Below, piece after piece: positions 36,544 through 45,949 of a stretch of DNA of 64,000 bases. A model generated the notes under the pieces. The model worked only from the letters and a program-made list of their open reading frames with translations. It ran no database searches and was not told where the DNA came from. This DNA comes from Catenovulum sp052056295 (GTDB lineage Bacteria; Pseudomonadota; Gammaproteobacteria; Enterobacterales; Alteromonadaceae): NCBI RefSeq assembly GCF_052056295.1, contig NZ_CP182493.1:434001-498000 (forward strand), given 5' to 3'. Position 1 is the first letter of the stretch. Each line of letters begins with the position of its first letter. The position numbers were made by a program, and so were the translations under genes.

Positions 36544-37578
36544 CTAGAACTGGCCTTTATTAACGGCTTTTGCTGCTGCAACCTGGCGAGTGATCATGCC
36601 GCTACTGACTAAATCAGCCAAACATTGATCCATAGTCTGCATACCAAAACCCATACCGGTTTGAATAGCTGAGTACATTTGCGCAACTTTATCTTCGCGG
36701 ATTAAGTTACGTATTGCTGGTGTACCGACCATAATTTCATGTGCCGCCACACGACCGCCACCAGAGCGTTTTAATAGCGCTTGCGAAATTACTGCTTGTA
36801 GTGATTCAGATAACATTGAGCGCACCATAGGTTTTTCAGCTGCAGGAAATACATCCACAATACGGTCTATGGTTTTTGGTGCTGAGGTAGTATGCAAAGT
36901 ACCAAAAACTAAATGGCCAGTTTCTGCTGCTGTCATCGCTAAGCGAATGGTTTCTAAGTCGCGCATCTCACCAACAAGAATAACATCTGGATCTTCACGC
37001 AAGGCTGAGCGCAGTGCATTGTTGAATGATTTAGTATCACGGTGCACTTCCCTTTGGTTAATTAAACTCAGTTTGTTTTGATGCACGAATTCAATTGGGT
37101 CTTCAATTGTTAGTATATGGTGATGTTTGTTTTGATTAATATAATCAACCATAGCCGCCAAGGTGGTACTTTTACCTGAACCTGTTGGCCCGGTTACCAG
37201 TACTAAACCCCGTGGTTTTTCAGCTAGTTCTTTAAATATATCTGGTGCATTTATATCGTCGAGTGACAATACTTCACTTGGAATAGTACGAAATACCGCA
37301 GAAGCACCACGGTTTTGCACAAATGCATTTACACGGAAACGTGCTAGATTTGGAATTTCAAACGAAAAGTCAGCTTCCCAGTTTTCTTCGTATTCTTTAC
37401 GCTGCTTGTCATTCATAATGTCGTAAATAAGTTGATGCACTTGTTTATGGTCGAGCGCGGGTACGTTAATTTTACGTACATCACCATCTACCCTAATCAT
37501 TGGCGGTACACCGGCTGAAAGGTGTAAATCTGACGCTTTATGTTCAACACTAAATGACAATAGTTCTGTAATATCCAT
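36544..37578 (-). CDS. pilT: Type IV pilus retraction ATPase PilT
   Basis: 344 residues. The N-terminal PAS-like domain starts ITELLSFSVEHKASDLHLS; Walker A is GPTGSGKST; the His and Asp boxes are IEDPIEFVHQNK and EDPDVILVGEMRDLETI; the C-terminal AIRNLIREDK motif needed for retraction is intact. PilT hexamers power pilus disassembly. The divergent pair pilT/yggS is widespread in gammaproteobacteria; the shared 209-bp gap holds a palindrome (37736-37747). Confidence 0.96.
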   Translation of the reverse strand: MDITELLSFSVEHKASDLHLSAGVPPMIRVDGDVRKINVPALDHKQVHQLIYDIMNDKQRKEYEENWEADFSFEIPNLARFRVNAFVQNRGASAVFRTIPSEVLSLDDINAPDIFKELAEKPRGLVLVTGPTGSGKSTTLAAMVDYINQNKHHHILTIEDPIEFVHQNKLSLINQREVHRDTKSFNNALRSALREDPDVILVGEMRDLETIRLAMTAAETGHLVFGTLHTTSAPKTIDRIVDVFPAAEKPMVRSMLSESLQAVISQALLKRSGGGRVAAHEIMVGTPAIRNLIREDKVAQMYSAIQTGMGFGMQTMDQCLADLVSSGMITRQVAAAKAVNKGQF

Positions 37579-37735
37579 CTTGGGTACTCCGCTGTTGTTA
37601 GCCTGTTCATGCTAGATTGTTATTTAAAAAATAGCAGAAACTTATAATTCTGTATGATTTCCAATGTAAAAAATCGGCAAAATAGCGCCGAAAAAGCAAG
37701 TTGTTATCCTGAGTTCAGGTGCTTTAGTCAACTTA

Positions 37736-37747
37736 ATGATATATCAT
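37736..37747. promoter_or_regulatory. Palindrome in the pilT-yggS intergenic region
   Basis: ATGATATATCAT is a perfect 12-bp palindrome, flanked by GTC (37728) and GAC (37748-37750) and by CAGGTG (37716-37721) and CACCTG (37750-37755). It could be an operator or a cruciform between the divergent genes; no known regulator site is recognised. Confidence 0.3.
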
Positions 37748-37787
37748 GACACCTGCCTCCAACCGAGCCAACCAAAAATTTTGATAA

Positions 37788-38465
37788 ATGATAGCTATAC
37801 AACAAAATTTAAACGAGATTAATCAACAAATTGCAGATTTAAATTGCAATACCCAACAAACAACACAATTGCTTGCGGTGAGTAAAACCAAACCTGCGAG
37901 TGATGTAATTGCTGCTTATCAAGCAGGCCAACGTAAATTTGGTGAAAATTACGCACAAGAAGGCGCAGACAAAGTTATTCAACTTGCTGATTACACAGAC
38001 ATTGAATGGCACTTTATCGGCCCTATTCAGTCGAACAAAACCAAACTAATAGCTGAAAATTTTGCTTGGGTACAAAGTTTAGACAGAGAAAAAATCGCCA
38101 AACGTTTAAGTGAACAACGCCCTATCGACAAAGGGAACTTGAATGTATGTATTCAAGTAAACATCTCGAACGAAGAGAATAAATCTGGTTTATCGTTAAA
38201 TGAAGCAGCTGATTTTGCAAAACAGTTAAGCCAATACCCGAACTTAACTTTGCGCGGCATTATGGCTATACCACTTAATACCGACAATGCAGGCGAATTA
38301 AACAAGATGTTTAGCCAGTTGCATGATTTGTATCAAAGCTTGAAAAATGACTACCCGACTATAGATACCTTATCAATGGGGATGTCTAATGATATGCAAG
38401 CAGCTATTTTAAACGGCAGCACTATGGTACGAATTGGCACTGCAATTTTTGGTGCTCGCGGTTAA
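37788..38465 (+). CDS. yggS: Pyridoxal-phosphate homeostasis protein YggS
   Basis: 225 residues with an alanine racemase-like TIM barrel. LLAVSKTKP has the PLP-binding lysine; FGENYAQEGADKV, WHFIGPIQSNKTK, CIQVNISNEENKSGL and LSMGMSNDMQAAI follow the family pattern. YggS binds PLP and controls vitamin B6 balance without enzymatic activity. It is first in yggS-proC-yggT, divergent from pilT. Confidence 0.95.
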   Translation: MIAIQQNLNEINQQIADLNCNTQQTTQLLAVSKTKPASDVIAAYQAGQRKFGENYAQEGADKVIQLADYTDIEWHFIGPIQSNKTKLIAENFAWVQSLDREKIAKRLSEQRPIDKGNLNVCIQVNISNEENKSGLSLNEAADFAKQLSQYPNLTLRGIMAIPLNTDNAGELNKMFSQLHDLYQSLKNDYPTIDTLSMGMSNDMQAAILNGSTMVRIGTAIFGARG

Positions 38466-38512
38466 ACGCTTATAAACACCATTAAAAATTTTAAATTTAT
38501 AGAAGTTACAAA

Positions 38513-39343
38513 ATGACAGAATCAAACAGAACAATCGCCTTTATCGGTGCTGGCAATATGTCCGCCAGCATTATTGCTGGTTTAGTTAAAAGTGGTTACG
38601 CCGCGGACAAAATTATTGCAGCCAACCCATCTATCGGTAAGTTAGATGCACTAAAAGAAAAATACGCAATTAACACCACTCAAGACAATAACCAAGCAGT
38701 TGCTCAAGCTGATGTGATTGTATTGGCCGTTAAACCACAAATGATAGCAGATATGCTAAATGCGTTAACAGTAGATAAAGCAGAGCTGAATAAAAAGCTG
38801 TTCATCTCAATAGCCGCTGGTATGCCGGTTGCGCGTTTCCAACAATTAATCAGCCAAGAAGCGGCAATTGTTAGAACTATGCCAAACACTCCGAGCTTAT
38901 TAGGTTTAGGTTTAACCGGTTTATATGCCGCAGAAAACGTATCTGATGCAGACAAACAATTTACCGACACCTTAATGAGCGCGGTTGGTAAAACCGTTTG
39001 GGTAGAAAGCGAAGATGGCATTAATAACATAACCGCACTTGCTGGCAGCGCCCCTGCTTATTTCTTCCTATTTATGGAAGGCTTGGTTAAACAAGCAGAA
39101 AAATTAGGATTTTCAGCTGACGAAGCTAAATTAATTGTTGAGCAAGTTGCCAATGGCTCTGCACAAATGGTGCAACAAAATACGGATAAAACCATTACAG
39201 AACTGCGCCAACAAGTAACCTCTAAAGGCGGCACTACAGCTGCGGCTATTGCCAGTTTTGAAAGCAACAACTTAGACTCAGTTATTCAACAAGCCGTTGA
39301 AGCCTGTATTAATCGCGCCGAAGAAATGGCCAAACAAATGTAA
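38513..39343 (+). CDS. proC: Pyrroline-5-carboxylate reductase
   Basis: 276 residues. The Rossmann domain starts TIAFIGAGNMSASIIAGL; FISIAAGMPVARFQQL, RTMPNTPSLLGLGLTGLYA, LAGSAPAYFFLFMEGL and SKGGTTAAAIASF complete the pattern. It makes proline from pyrroline-5-carboxylate with NAD(P)H, the last step of proline synthesis. It lies between yggS and yggT, 47 and 17 bp away. Confidence 0.97.
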   Translation: MTESNRTIAFIGAGNMSASIIAGLVKSGYAADKIIAANPSIGKLDALKEKYAINTTQDNNQAVAQADVIVLAVKPQMIADMLNALTVDKAELNKKLFISIAAGMPVARFQQLISQEAAIVRTMPNTPSLLGLGLTGLYAAENVSDADKQFTDTLMSAVGKTVWVESEDGINNITALAGSAPAYFFLFMEGLVKQAEKLGFSADEAKLIVEQVANGSAQMVQQNTDKTITELRQQVTSKGGTTAAAIASFESNNLDSVIQQAVEACINRAEEMAKQM

Positions 39344-39360
39344 TTGAACGGAGTTATCCA

Positions 39361-39903
39361 ATGAACGCACTACACTTTTTAATTACCACATTATTCGGCT
39401 TGTATTTAATGGCGATAGTTTTACGCTTTTGGTTACAAGCGGTACGCGCTGATTTTTATAATCCACTTAGCCAGTTTATTGTAAAAATTACCAACCCATT
39501 AGTTAAACCATTACAAGTTGTTTTGCCCAACGTCAAAAACTGGAATTTTGCTGCACTAGTGGCTGCCATTATTGTCGCTGCTGGTAAGTTTTTTGTTTTA
39601 GCATTGGTATTATCTCATCCAATTAACCCTGTCGGTTTTCTATTAGCAGGCGTAATTTCTGTTGTTTACGAATTTTTAAATATCGCGTTTTGGGTATTAA
39701 TTATTCGCGCGATTTTAAGTTGGTTTAGCCAAGGCGGTTATAACCCAGCTGAACAAATTTTAGTGCAACTAACTGAGCCATTGGTTTCGCCAATACGTAA
39801 AGTTTTACCGCCAATGGGTGGATTAGATTTTTCAGTGTTGGTAGCGATTATTGCTATTCAGTTTATTAAAATATTGTTGTCTGATTTATTTGGTGGGTTT
39901 TAA
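39361..39903 (+). CDS. yggT: YggT-family membrane protein
   Basis: 180 residues with two YGGT repeats, each with a pair of hydrophobic helices: LFGLYLMAIVLRFWLQAVRADFYNPLSQFIVKITNPLVKPL, then FWVLIIRAILSWFSQGGYNPAEQILVQLTEPLVSPIRKV in broken form. The family is found in bacteria and chloroplasts and has roles in osmotic stress tolerance and organelle or cell division factors. It ends the yggS-proC-yggT operon. Confidence 0.93.
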   Translation: MNALHFLITTLFGLYLMAIVLRFWLQAVRADFYNPLSQFIVKITNPLVKPLQVVLPNVKNWNFAALVAAIIVAAGKFFVLALVLSHPINPVGFLLAGVISVVYEFLNIAFWVLIIRAILSWFSQGGYNPAEQILVQLTEPLVSPIRKVLPPMGGLDFSVLVAIIAIQFIKILLSDLFGGF

Positions 39904-40312
39904 ATATCGCTATCAAGATACGTGTGTGCTTTTGGCTAGTAGAGTGTTATTTTCGCAAAAACGCTATATGAGGTAAATGTGTGGTACGGAGTCGACTATT
40001 CTTCCCTGAAGGGAAGGCCCTGTCGTCATCCATGACTCCACCTCATCAGACTGCGAAGCTTCGCTTCGGTTCTGATTCGCCCATGAAAAAGAGATTTTGC
40101 TCTAAATAACACTCCACTAACCAGCGCATCACACATCTTAATTTTCAGCGATAACATACCAAGAAGGTGGAAGGGCGTGTTGCGAACAAAACTTCATAAG
40201 GCATGGATGCCATATGCGAGCACTCAGGACGAGCTTGAAGCGTTTTTGAGAGTAATACCCCATTTACCTTCTAGCATAAGAATAAAAAGCTCCAAGCAAC
40301 TAAGGAAAAACA
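39904..40312. repeat. Intergenic region with nested inverted repeats
   Basis: About 410 bp without a supported gene. It holds nested inverted repeats: ATGAGGT (39968-39974) with ACCTCAT (40040-40046); GGAGTC (39988-39993) with GACTCC (40034-40039); CTTCCC (40001-40006) with GGGAAG (40011-40016); then a hairpin TCAGA (40046-40050) to TCTGA (40071-40075) with an inner CGAAGC-TTC-GCTTCG stem; and GGCAT-GG-ATGCC at 40200-40211. The tight clustering of stems suggests a repeated extragenic element, such as a MITE or REP-like unit, but no copy is visible elsewhere in this window. An RBS (AAGGA) at the right end belongs to the next gene. Confidence 0.5.
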
Positions 40313-40795
40313 ATGTACGTTCATAAACTTTCTAAAATATTAGTCTTAGTAACTTCAATATTTTTTGCTTGCACAGCATCTGCCATTGAAGAATTTATCG
40401 ACGACGGTAAAGGTGGTACCAACCCAAATATGACAGAAATCGGCACATGGCAAATTCACCACATTGCCTTTCCATCTACCTTTATTCAACCAGAAACCGC
40501 TAAAGCAATCGGCTTAGACCGACGTGGCAACTATGGCCTACTCAACATCAGCATCTTAGATTTGGCCAACAACAAAGCACCACTAAAATTAAAAGTGACT
40601 GGCTACGCACAAAATTTGATTGGTCACAGAAAAGAGCTAGAGTTTAAAGAAGTAGACGAAGGCATCGCCGTTTACTACCTAGCACAAGTACGCCACAGCA
40701 ACGAAGAAATATTCCGCTTTTATATTACAGTGAAAGATCCAAAAACCGGCCGCAGAGAAGAATTTAGATTCCAACAAAAAATGTGGGTCGATTAG
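40313..40795 (+). CDS. DUF4426 periplasmic protein
   Basis: 160 residues with a signal peptide (MYVHKLSKILVLVTSIFFACTASA). The mature domain IGTWQIHHIAFPSTFIQPETAKAIGLDRRGNYGLLNIS in broken form matches the DUF4426 pattern. Function is unknown. In Pseudomonas and other gammaproteobacteria DUF4426 genes lie near yggT and rdgB, and the same region is seen here. AAGGA precedes the ATG. It ends at a strong bidirectional hairpin. Confidence 0.82.
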   Translation: MYVHKLSKILVLVTSIFFACTASAIEEFIDDGKGGTNPNMTEIGTWQIHHIAFPSTFIQPETAKAIGLDRRGNYGLLNISILDLANNKAPLKLKVTGYAQNLIGHRKELEFKEVDEGIAVYYLAQVRHSNEEIFRFYITVKDPKTGRREEFRFQQKMWVD

Positions 40796-40870
40796 CCATT
40801 GGTCTTTTACACAACAAACAGAATTACAGCCCTTTGTATCTTTATAATAGTTTTTGATTTATTAACACAA

Positions 40871-40904
40871 AAACACACTAACACTATGAAGCGTTAGTGT
40901 GTTT
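40871..40904. terminator. Bidirectional terminator between DUF4426 gene and lectin-like gene
   Basis: Stem AAACACACTAAC (40871-40882) pairs with GTTAGTGTGTTT (40893-40904), 12 bp perfect, loop of 10 bases, between convergent stops at 40795 and 40945. Confidence 0.72.
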
Positions 40905-40944
40905 AAAGTTGAAACTATTCCCGTTTAATCAGGCTTAGTATGTT

Positions 40945-43779
40945 TTAATGGAAGCTGACGGTGAAACGGTTTGCACCACCTAAACTATGATGAACTTCAG
41001 CATCATAGTTTGAATTTGCCTGAATCGTCGTTCTTTGATGTACAGCCGGACGCACCCAACGATTTTCAAATGTAATTAATGTCACTGAATCGCCCGGCAT
41101 CATACAACCTAAAGTTGAAGTGTGATTCATCAAGTTGAACGCAGTTATCCCACCAAGCGACGTGCCAATGCTACTGATTTGACTACCCCCAAAAGCAACT
41201 TGCCAATATTCACCGTCCACTGATTTAATACCTAACATTGAATTTGATGAGTTTCTGTAATCAACCACACAATTACCTTGGTTTGTGATGGTAAATATTT
41301 CTCTGCTGCCAACTGAAGTTGAGCGCGAATAAATCGTTTTGTTGTCACCATCTAAATTAAAATAACGCTCAAATGAGGTTTTAAACGCAACCTTTAATAC
41401 GGCAGGATTCGATTCCATTGCACTGCTCCATCTGGTTGCTTTACGTGCACCATCGGTTAATACCAACTGGCCGTTGTCGGTTAATACCAATAAATCGCCT
41501 GATGCTTGTGAAAGTGTTTTAACCAGACCATTGTTATTATTGTAAATCGCAACTTTGCTCTCGGTGTTAATAGTAACAAAATCACCACGGCCAGAAGTAT
41601 GCGACTGCCAAATCACTTCGTGCATATCGTTAATGCCAGTACCACGACGAATGACAAAGTTGCCGGTATTATCAAAATGAGCAACAATTTTTTTGCCGGC
41701 AGATACCATATACTGGCCACGCTCTAAATAATCACCACGGCGTAATTCATCTTTTGCGACAAAATCAGTACTAGGCACACCAGTATGCAGCATCATGGTA
41801 AATCTTGAGTAAGGACCCATAGCCGATGTTTGCACCAACTTATCATCCGTACTCGTAATATAAGTATTGTGATAAGTAAGTAAACTAATGCTGTCCGCAT
41901 GACGTAAACAACCACCCTGCTGAGTATGATTTACGATAGTAAAAGTTTCCCACTCTAAATAATTTCTGCTTTCAGCTGTCACTCGACCATCAGGGAAGGC
42001 AATTAATAAATGGTCATTAATTGTACGAACAAATATTTTATCATTGTGTTTTAAACATTGACGCGTGCCTTGTGATGAGCGATTTACAGGCAAGAAATAA
42101 AGCGTTTCCCATTCATTAATACCGGTAGAGTTAGCAAAAATCTGACCACCACCATTATTTTCAACCCACACAAAACGTTTTTGTTTGGTTCGAAGCGCTG
42201 TCACATTTAATGGCGCAATATGGTCTTGTGAAGGTGCTTTAAAATAAAAACCTAAACCAATATTTTTATCTGTATCTGCCTGTATGTATCCATCGTTTGC
42301 AGGCACAGGATAACGCCAAGTATCAATATAGCCCCATGCTTCATCTTCCGGATCCCATAATCTGATCTGGTTACCTAAACCTTCAGTTAGGCCACTATAT
42401 CGATCAAAATGTAGTTGGTCGTCATGACCAGCAAATTCAAAGCGCAAACTTTCCCAGTTTTGCACCCAAGGCCTGTTGGTATAAATTTTTGAATGGCCGT
42501 CGGTAGTTGCACCGAAAAACTCGTTTCGATTTTGTGAACCATCACGCTTTAAATAAAAGAATGTATCATCTTCAAACTTGGTTGAATGATAACTGTACTG
42601 CATCACTGTGCCTGCTGGACGTGCCTTTTTAATGGTGTCTGAATTTGGCATCCAATAATAAGAGTTTTCTGTATGGTCTAGCATGTTTTCGTCATGCTCG
42701 AGAATATTGATATTAAATAAATCAAATTCAAAACGATTCAAATCGTAAGTTTCTGCGACAATCATAGTCATATCAGCGCGGTTACGATTAAAGTCCAGAT
42801 CTGGGTTTAAACTAAAAGCAAAATTATTGTGTTTTGGCTCATAGTTTGGATCGAAAAACATGCCAAAATAATCTTTATAAACCGATAAATAACGACCTGA
42901 ATCTATATGATAAAGTGAAAATTTATCTTTGGCTTCAATACATTCGCCCGGATAACTACGGTTTATAATTTTTAAATGTGAGCCTTCATTGCTTAAATAA
43001 GCATTATTATTTCCAGCGGTTATAAACTGGTTTCTACCTGCGTTTCTCAGACGCAATAGTGCACCATCTGGCACACAATATCCGCGCATTACATTAAAAC
43101 CATCTACCCCCATCATTTCCCACCGTTCACCCATACCATTAACGGTTGGTATATGTGAACCCGCATCTGAAAGAAAACCACTGTAATAGGTTAATATGGC
43201 TAATTTTTCGTTGTTCCAAGTCGATTGGTGCCATTCAGCAGAAGACTGATTAATCGTCTCCATATTACCGGTAAAGAGTTTAAAAACAGTGCGGTTTTCT
43301 GCGTCACGCAATAAGTTGCCATTCGAACTTAAACCAAATTGACTACTGCCGTCGCTGCCAATACAAGTTGTGTCTAAGTTTTCAACCGTATAAGTTTGAA
43401 CGTTTTCGCCAAAAGTGTGTTGACCGAATCTGTAACCTAAAAATAGTCCGTTGCGAACATCAGTAATAGAAATGGTATCGCCATTCGAAATACAGGTATT
43501 GGCGTCATTGTCATCAACTAATTCAACCACCATTTGCTGGCTTTGATTATTACTTGGGTTATAAAACACCTGACTGCCATGCATTTTTACCCATTTGGCA
43601 TTGTATTGATTACTGGCAATCCCTTTGGTACTTAAAAACGTATCACTTTCTGCTGAATATAAAGCCGCAAAGTCAAACGTGGTTTCATATATAGGGCCTG
43701 GAGCCGCCTTAACCTGATTACCTACAACTAATGCTAACAGACCGAATAAGCCTGCTGATGCTGATTTTAAACGTACCAT
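40945..43779 (-). CDS. Large secreted protein with fascin-like beta-trefoil repeats and a bulb-type lectin domain
   Basis: 944 residues from the ATG at 43779 (GAGGAA upstream; an in-frame start at 43842 is less likely). Signal peptide MVRLKSASAGLFGLLALVVGNQVKA. The chain has at least seven Cys-led modules, such as TCISNGDTISITD, GYCVPDGALLRLRN, GECIEAKDKFSLYH, RQCLKHNDKIFVRT, GGCLRHADSISLLT and GCMMPGDSVTLITF. Each is followed by a [YL]-[IL] strand and most end in a W-E-x-F/L strand (EWETLYF, EWETFTI). This resembles fascin-like trefoils. At about 678-783 there is a B-lectin stretch (AHFDNTGNFVIRRG, ... DNGQLVLTDG). Likely extracellular glycan binding; no catalytic motif recognised. It lies 83 bp after the sensor kinase gene. 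Confidence 0.7.
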   Translation of the reverse strand: MVRLKSASAGLFGLLALVVGNQVKAAPGPIYETTFDFAALYSAESDTFLSTKGIASNQYNAKWVKMHGSQVFYNPSNNQSQQMVVELVDDNDANTCISNGDTISITDVRNGLFLGYRFGQHTFGENVQTYTVENLDTTCIGSDGSSQFGLSSNGNLLRDAENRTVFKLFTGNMETINQSSAEWHQSTWNNEKLAILTYYSGFLSDAGSHIPTVNGMGERWEMMGVDGFNVMRGYCVPDGALLRLRNAGRNQFITAGNNNAYLSNEGSHLKIINRSYPGECIEAKDKFSLYHIDSGRYLSVYKDYFGMFFDPNYEPKHNNFAFSLNPDLDFNRNRADMTMIVAETYDLNRFEFDLFNINILEHDENMLDHTENSYYWMPNSDTIKKARPAGTVMQYSYHSTKFEDDTFFYLKRDGSQNRNEFFGATTDGHSKIYTNRPWVQNWESLRFEFAGHDDQLHFDRYSGLTEGLGNQIRLWDPEDEAWGYIDTWRYPVPANDGYIQADTDKNIGLGFYFKAPSQDHIAPLNVTALRTKQKRFVWVENNGGGQIFANSTGINEWETLYFLPVNRSSQGTRQCLKHNDKIFVRTINDHLLIAFPDGRVTAESRNYLEWETFTIVNHTQQGGCLRHADSISLLTYHNTYITSTDDKLVQTSAMGPYSRFTMMLHTGVPSTDFVAKDELRRGDYLERGQYMVSAGKKIVAHFDNTGNFVIRRGTGINDMHEVIWQSHTSGRGDFVTINTESKVAIYNNNNGLVKTLSQASGDLLVLTDNGQLVLTDGARKATRWSSAMESNPAVLKVAFKTSFERYFNLDGDNKTIYSRSTSVGSREIFTITNQGNCVVDYRNSSNSMLGIKSVDGEYWQVAFGGSQISSIGTSLGGITAFNLMNHTSTLGCMMPGDSVTLITFENRWVRPAVHQRTTIQANSNYDAEVHHSLGGANRFTVSFH

Positions 43780-43862
43780 TTTTCTATCTTCCTCTGTAAC
43801 AACTTGGGCACGATAGAATTTAAAATCAGAAATGTGCAGCAAATATGCAGAATTGCATTTTT

Positions 43863-45167
43863 TTAATTTTTTTGCAGGAGAGGTAAATCAATTGTCAGTT
43901 TAAGACCACCATAAGTAGAGTTAGCAGCACTAATCTTACCGCCATGCGCTTCAATTATTTTTTTGCTGATATATAAACCAAGTCCGGCTCCCCCGGTTGC
44001 GCGATTACGTGAATCATCAGCGCGGTAAAGTGGTTCAAAAACTAGGGTAAAATCTTCAGTCGGTATTCCAGGTGCACTGTCTGCAATTTCAATTGTGATC
44101 TTGTCGGAAAATTTGAGAACGGCAATATGAATCTCACCACCCGCATGTGTATGTTTAACACTATTATCAATTAAATTGGATAAAGCCTGACGTAAGTTAT
44201 CAGGATCAACATCTACAACAATATTTTTATCTTTAACGACAAAATAAAGTTGCATCGATTTATATTTTACTGCTCGAGTTTGGGCTTCCGTGATACTGGC
44301 TATCATCTCGACTAAATTAGTCGGCGATCGTTGATTACAAAAAAATTGTTCATCTGATCTTGCTGCTGCTGATACCTGACTAATAAGCTGTTCAAAATCA
44401 GTGAATGTTTTCCAAACATTGGTAAATACTTTTTGTTTGTCGGTGTATATTTCATCTTCTATCAGTTCAAAATTCATTTTTAGAATTGATAAAGGCGTGC
44501 GTAAATCGTGTGAAATATCAGCTAATACCTGACTTTTTTGTGCAACAGAAGTCGCCATTAGTTGGGTTCTTTGATTATGTAAGCGAGTTTGTTCTTCTTT
44601 CGCTTCTTCTAACTTAGCGTGTGAATTCTCTATTGCCATTTCACTAAAATAGCAGACATAAGCCATTACAATTGACGCAATTGAAAAACGAATAAAACTG
44701 GTTAAATCCCACTCACCATTTTGCCACTCTCCAATGCCAAGCCCAGCAAGTGAAATTAGAATCAGATAAAAAGGCAAAACGAACTGCACGCCTCGTTTAC
44801 GCCCTTCCAGCATAAATACAAATAACGGATAAAAGAAAGTCCACACTAAACCATAACTCTGGTTTTGGTTAACCGCAGAAAATGAAATTAAAAATACAGA
44901 TAAAGCAAGGGTTACAAGCCGAATTGCAAAACGATAGTTTTTATCTAACTGCAATTTTTTCATCGCATACGCAGACACGGCAAAACCAGCGACATCCATA
45001 ACACTGAGCAACCATTTTTGCTGAAACAGGTTATACAGGCTGAAAAAACTAAACAGCACCATAATCATAGTCAGCAATGATGAAATCAACACTAGCCTAC
45101 GTGTTAATGCAATATCGTGTTTTGAATCTATACCTGCGGTTAGAAAGCGGTAAAAACGATTTTTCAT
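43863..45167 (-). CDS. Membrane sensor histidine kinase
   Basis: 434 residues. The N-terminal ~190 residues have five or six hydrophobic helices with very short loops, and no periplasmic domain, so the sensor is probably intramembrane. HisKA has LADISHDLRTPLSILK (His near 220); the HATPase domain has ALSNLIDNSVKHT and GGAGLGLYISKKIIEAHGG near 400. It follows the response regulator by 21 bp and precedes a large lectin-like secreted-protein gene. The phospho-acceptor and ATP-binding motifs are intact. Signal not known. Confidence 0.88.
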   Translation of the reverse strand: MKNRFYRFLTAGIDSKHDIALTRRLVLISSLLTMIMVLFSFFSLYNLFQQKWLLSVMDVAGFAVSAYAMKKLQLDKNYRFAIRLVTLALSVFLISFSAVNQNQSYGLVWTFFYPLFVFMLEGRKRGVQFVLPFYLILISLAGLGIGEWQNGEWDLTSFIRFSIASIVMAYVCYFSEMAIENSHAKLEEAKEEQTRLHNQRTQLMATSVAQKSQVLADISHDLRTPLSILKMNFELIEDEIYTDKQKVFTNVWKTFTDFEQLISQVSAAARSDEQFFCNQRSPTNLVEMIASITEAQTRAVKYKSMQLYFVVKDKNIVVDVDPDNLRQALSNLIDNSVKHTHAGGEIHIAVLKFSDKITIEIADSAPGIPTEDFTLVFEPLYRADDSRNRATGGAGLGLYISKKIIEAHGGKISAANSTYGGLKLTIDLPLLQKN

Positions 45168-45188
45168 CTTAAAATTTAGGATTATCCG

Positions 45189-45866
45189 TTAAGCAGTTAA
45201 TTCATATTTATAACCAGCGCCATAAACAGAATGAATCGGGTTATTATTTAATGCAAACACACACAGTTTTTTCCGCAAATTACGGATATGGCTATCAACA
45301 GTTCGGTCGGAAACATCGCGAAAATCACTATACACTAAATCCAGAATCTGGCTGCGTGAAAAAATTTGTCCAGGACGCGAATACAATAAATTAAATAAAT
45401 TAAATTCTATTGCAGTCAAATCAGCTTTTTTGCCATTGTAACTAACCGTTTGCGTTTCAGCGTTTACAAACAAACCAGCCGGTTCTTGAGTTGGAGAATG
45501 ACCTACTCTTCTGATAGTGGCTTTAACTCGGGCAACCACTTCTTTAGCACTATAAGGTTTACAGACATAATCATCAGCGCCTATATTAAGTCCCAATATG
45601 CGGTCGCCTTCTTCAACCATAGCCGTTGTCATAATAATTGGCACCATACTAAATTCCCTGATTTCCCGGCAGATATCCCGACCATTTTTACCCGGTAACA
45701 TTAAATCGAGCAGAATAACATCAGGGGCATTTCCCCTAACCCACTCAACCACTTGAGTTCCTTCATAAAAAATATGCGTATTAAAACCAGCAGCCTGCAG
45801 ATAAGTATCGATTAGCTCAGCTATCAAAACTTCGTCTTCGACTATTAAAATAGTATTTTGATTCAT
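45189..45866 (-). CDS. OmpR-family response regulator, BaeR-like
   Basis: 225 residues. Receiver at 1-120 (ILIVEDEVLIAEL, VILLDLMLPGKNG, Lys in VCKPYSAKEVVARVK) and a winged-helix DNA-binding domain (about 130-225, SQILDLVYSDFRDVSDRTVDSHIRNLRKKL). It resembles BaeR over its length, but the partner kinase lacks the BaeS periplasmic domain. It is first in the pair. Two inverted repeats lie upstream at 45890-45931 and 45950-45967. Confidence 0.9.
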   Translation of the reverse strand: MNQNTILIVEDEVLIAELIDTYLQAAGFNTHIFYEGTQVVEWVRGNAPDVILLDLMLPGKNGRDICREIREFSMVPIIMTTAMVEEGDRILGLNIGADDYVCKPYSAKEVVARVKATIRRVGHSPTQEPAGLFVNAETQTVSYNGKKADLTAIEFNLFNLLYSRPGQIFSRSQILDLVYSDFRDVSDRTVDSHIRNLRKKLCVFALNNNPIHSVYGAGYKYELTA

Positions 45867-45889
45867 TTAAGTGCCTAATTATTTACTGC

Positions 45890-45931
45890 GAACTGACTGG
45901 GCGCTATTAATCTTAAATATCCAATCAGTTC
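45890..45931 (-). promoter_or_regulatory. Inverted repeat upstream of the response regulator gene
   Basis: GAACTGA (45890-45896) and TCAGTTC (45925-45931) form a 7-bp inverted repeat with 28 bp between arms, 24-65 bp before the regulator ATG. It could be a regulator or autoregulator site, but OmpR-family proteins often bind direct repeats, so this is tentative. Confidence 0.3.
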
Positions 45932-45949
45932 AAATTGGCGATAGTTCTC

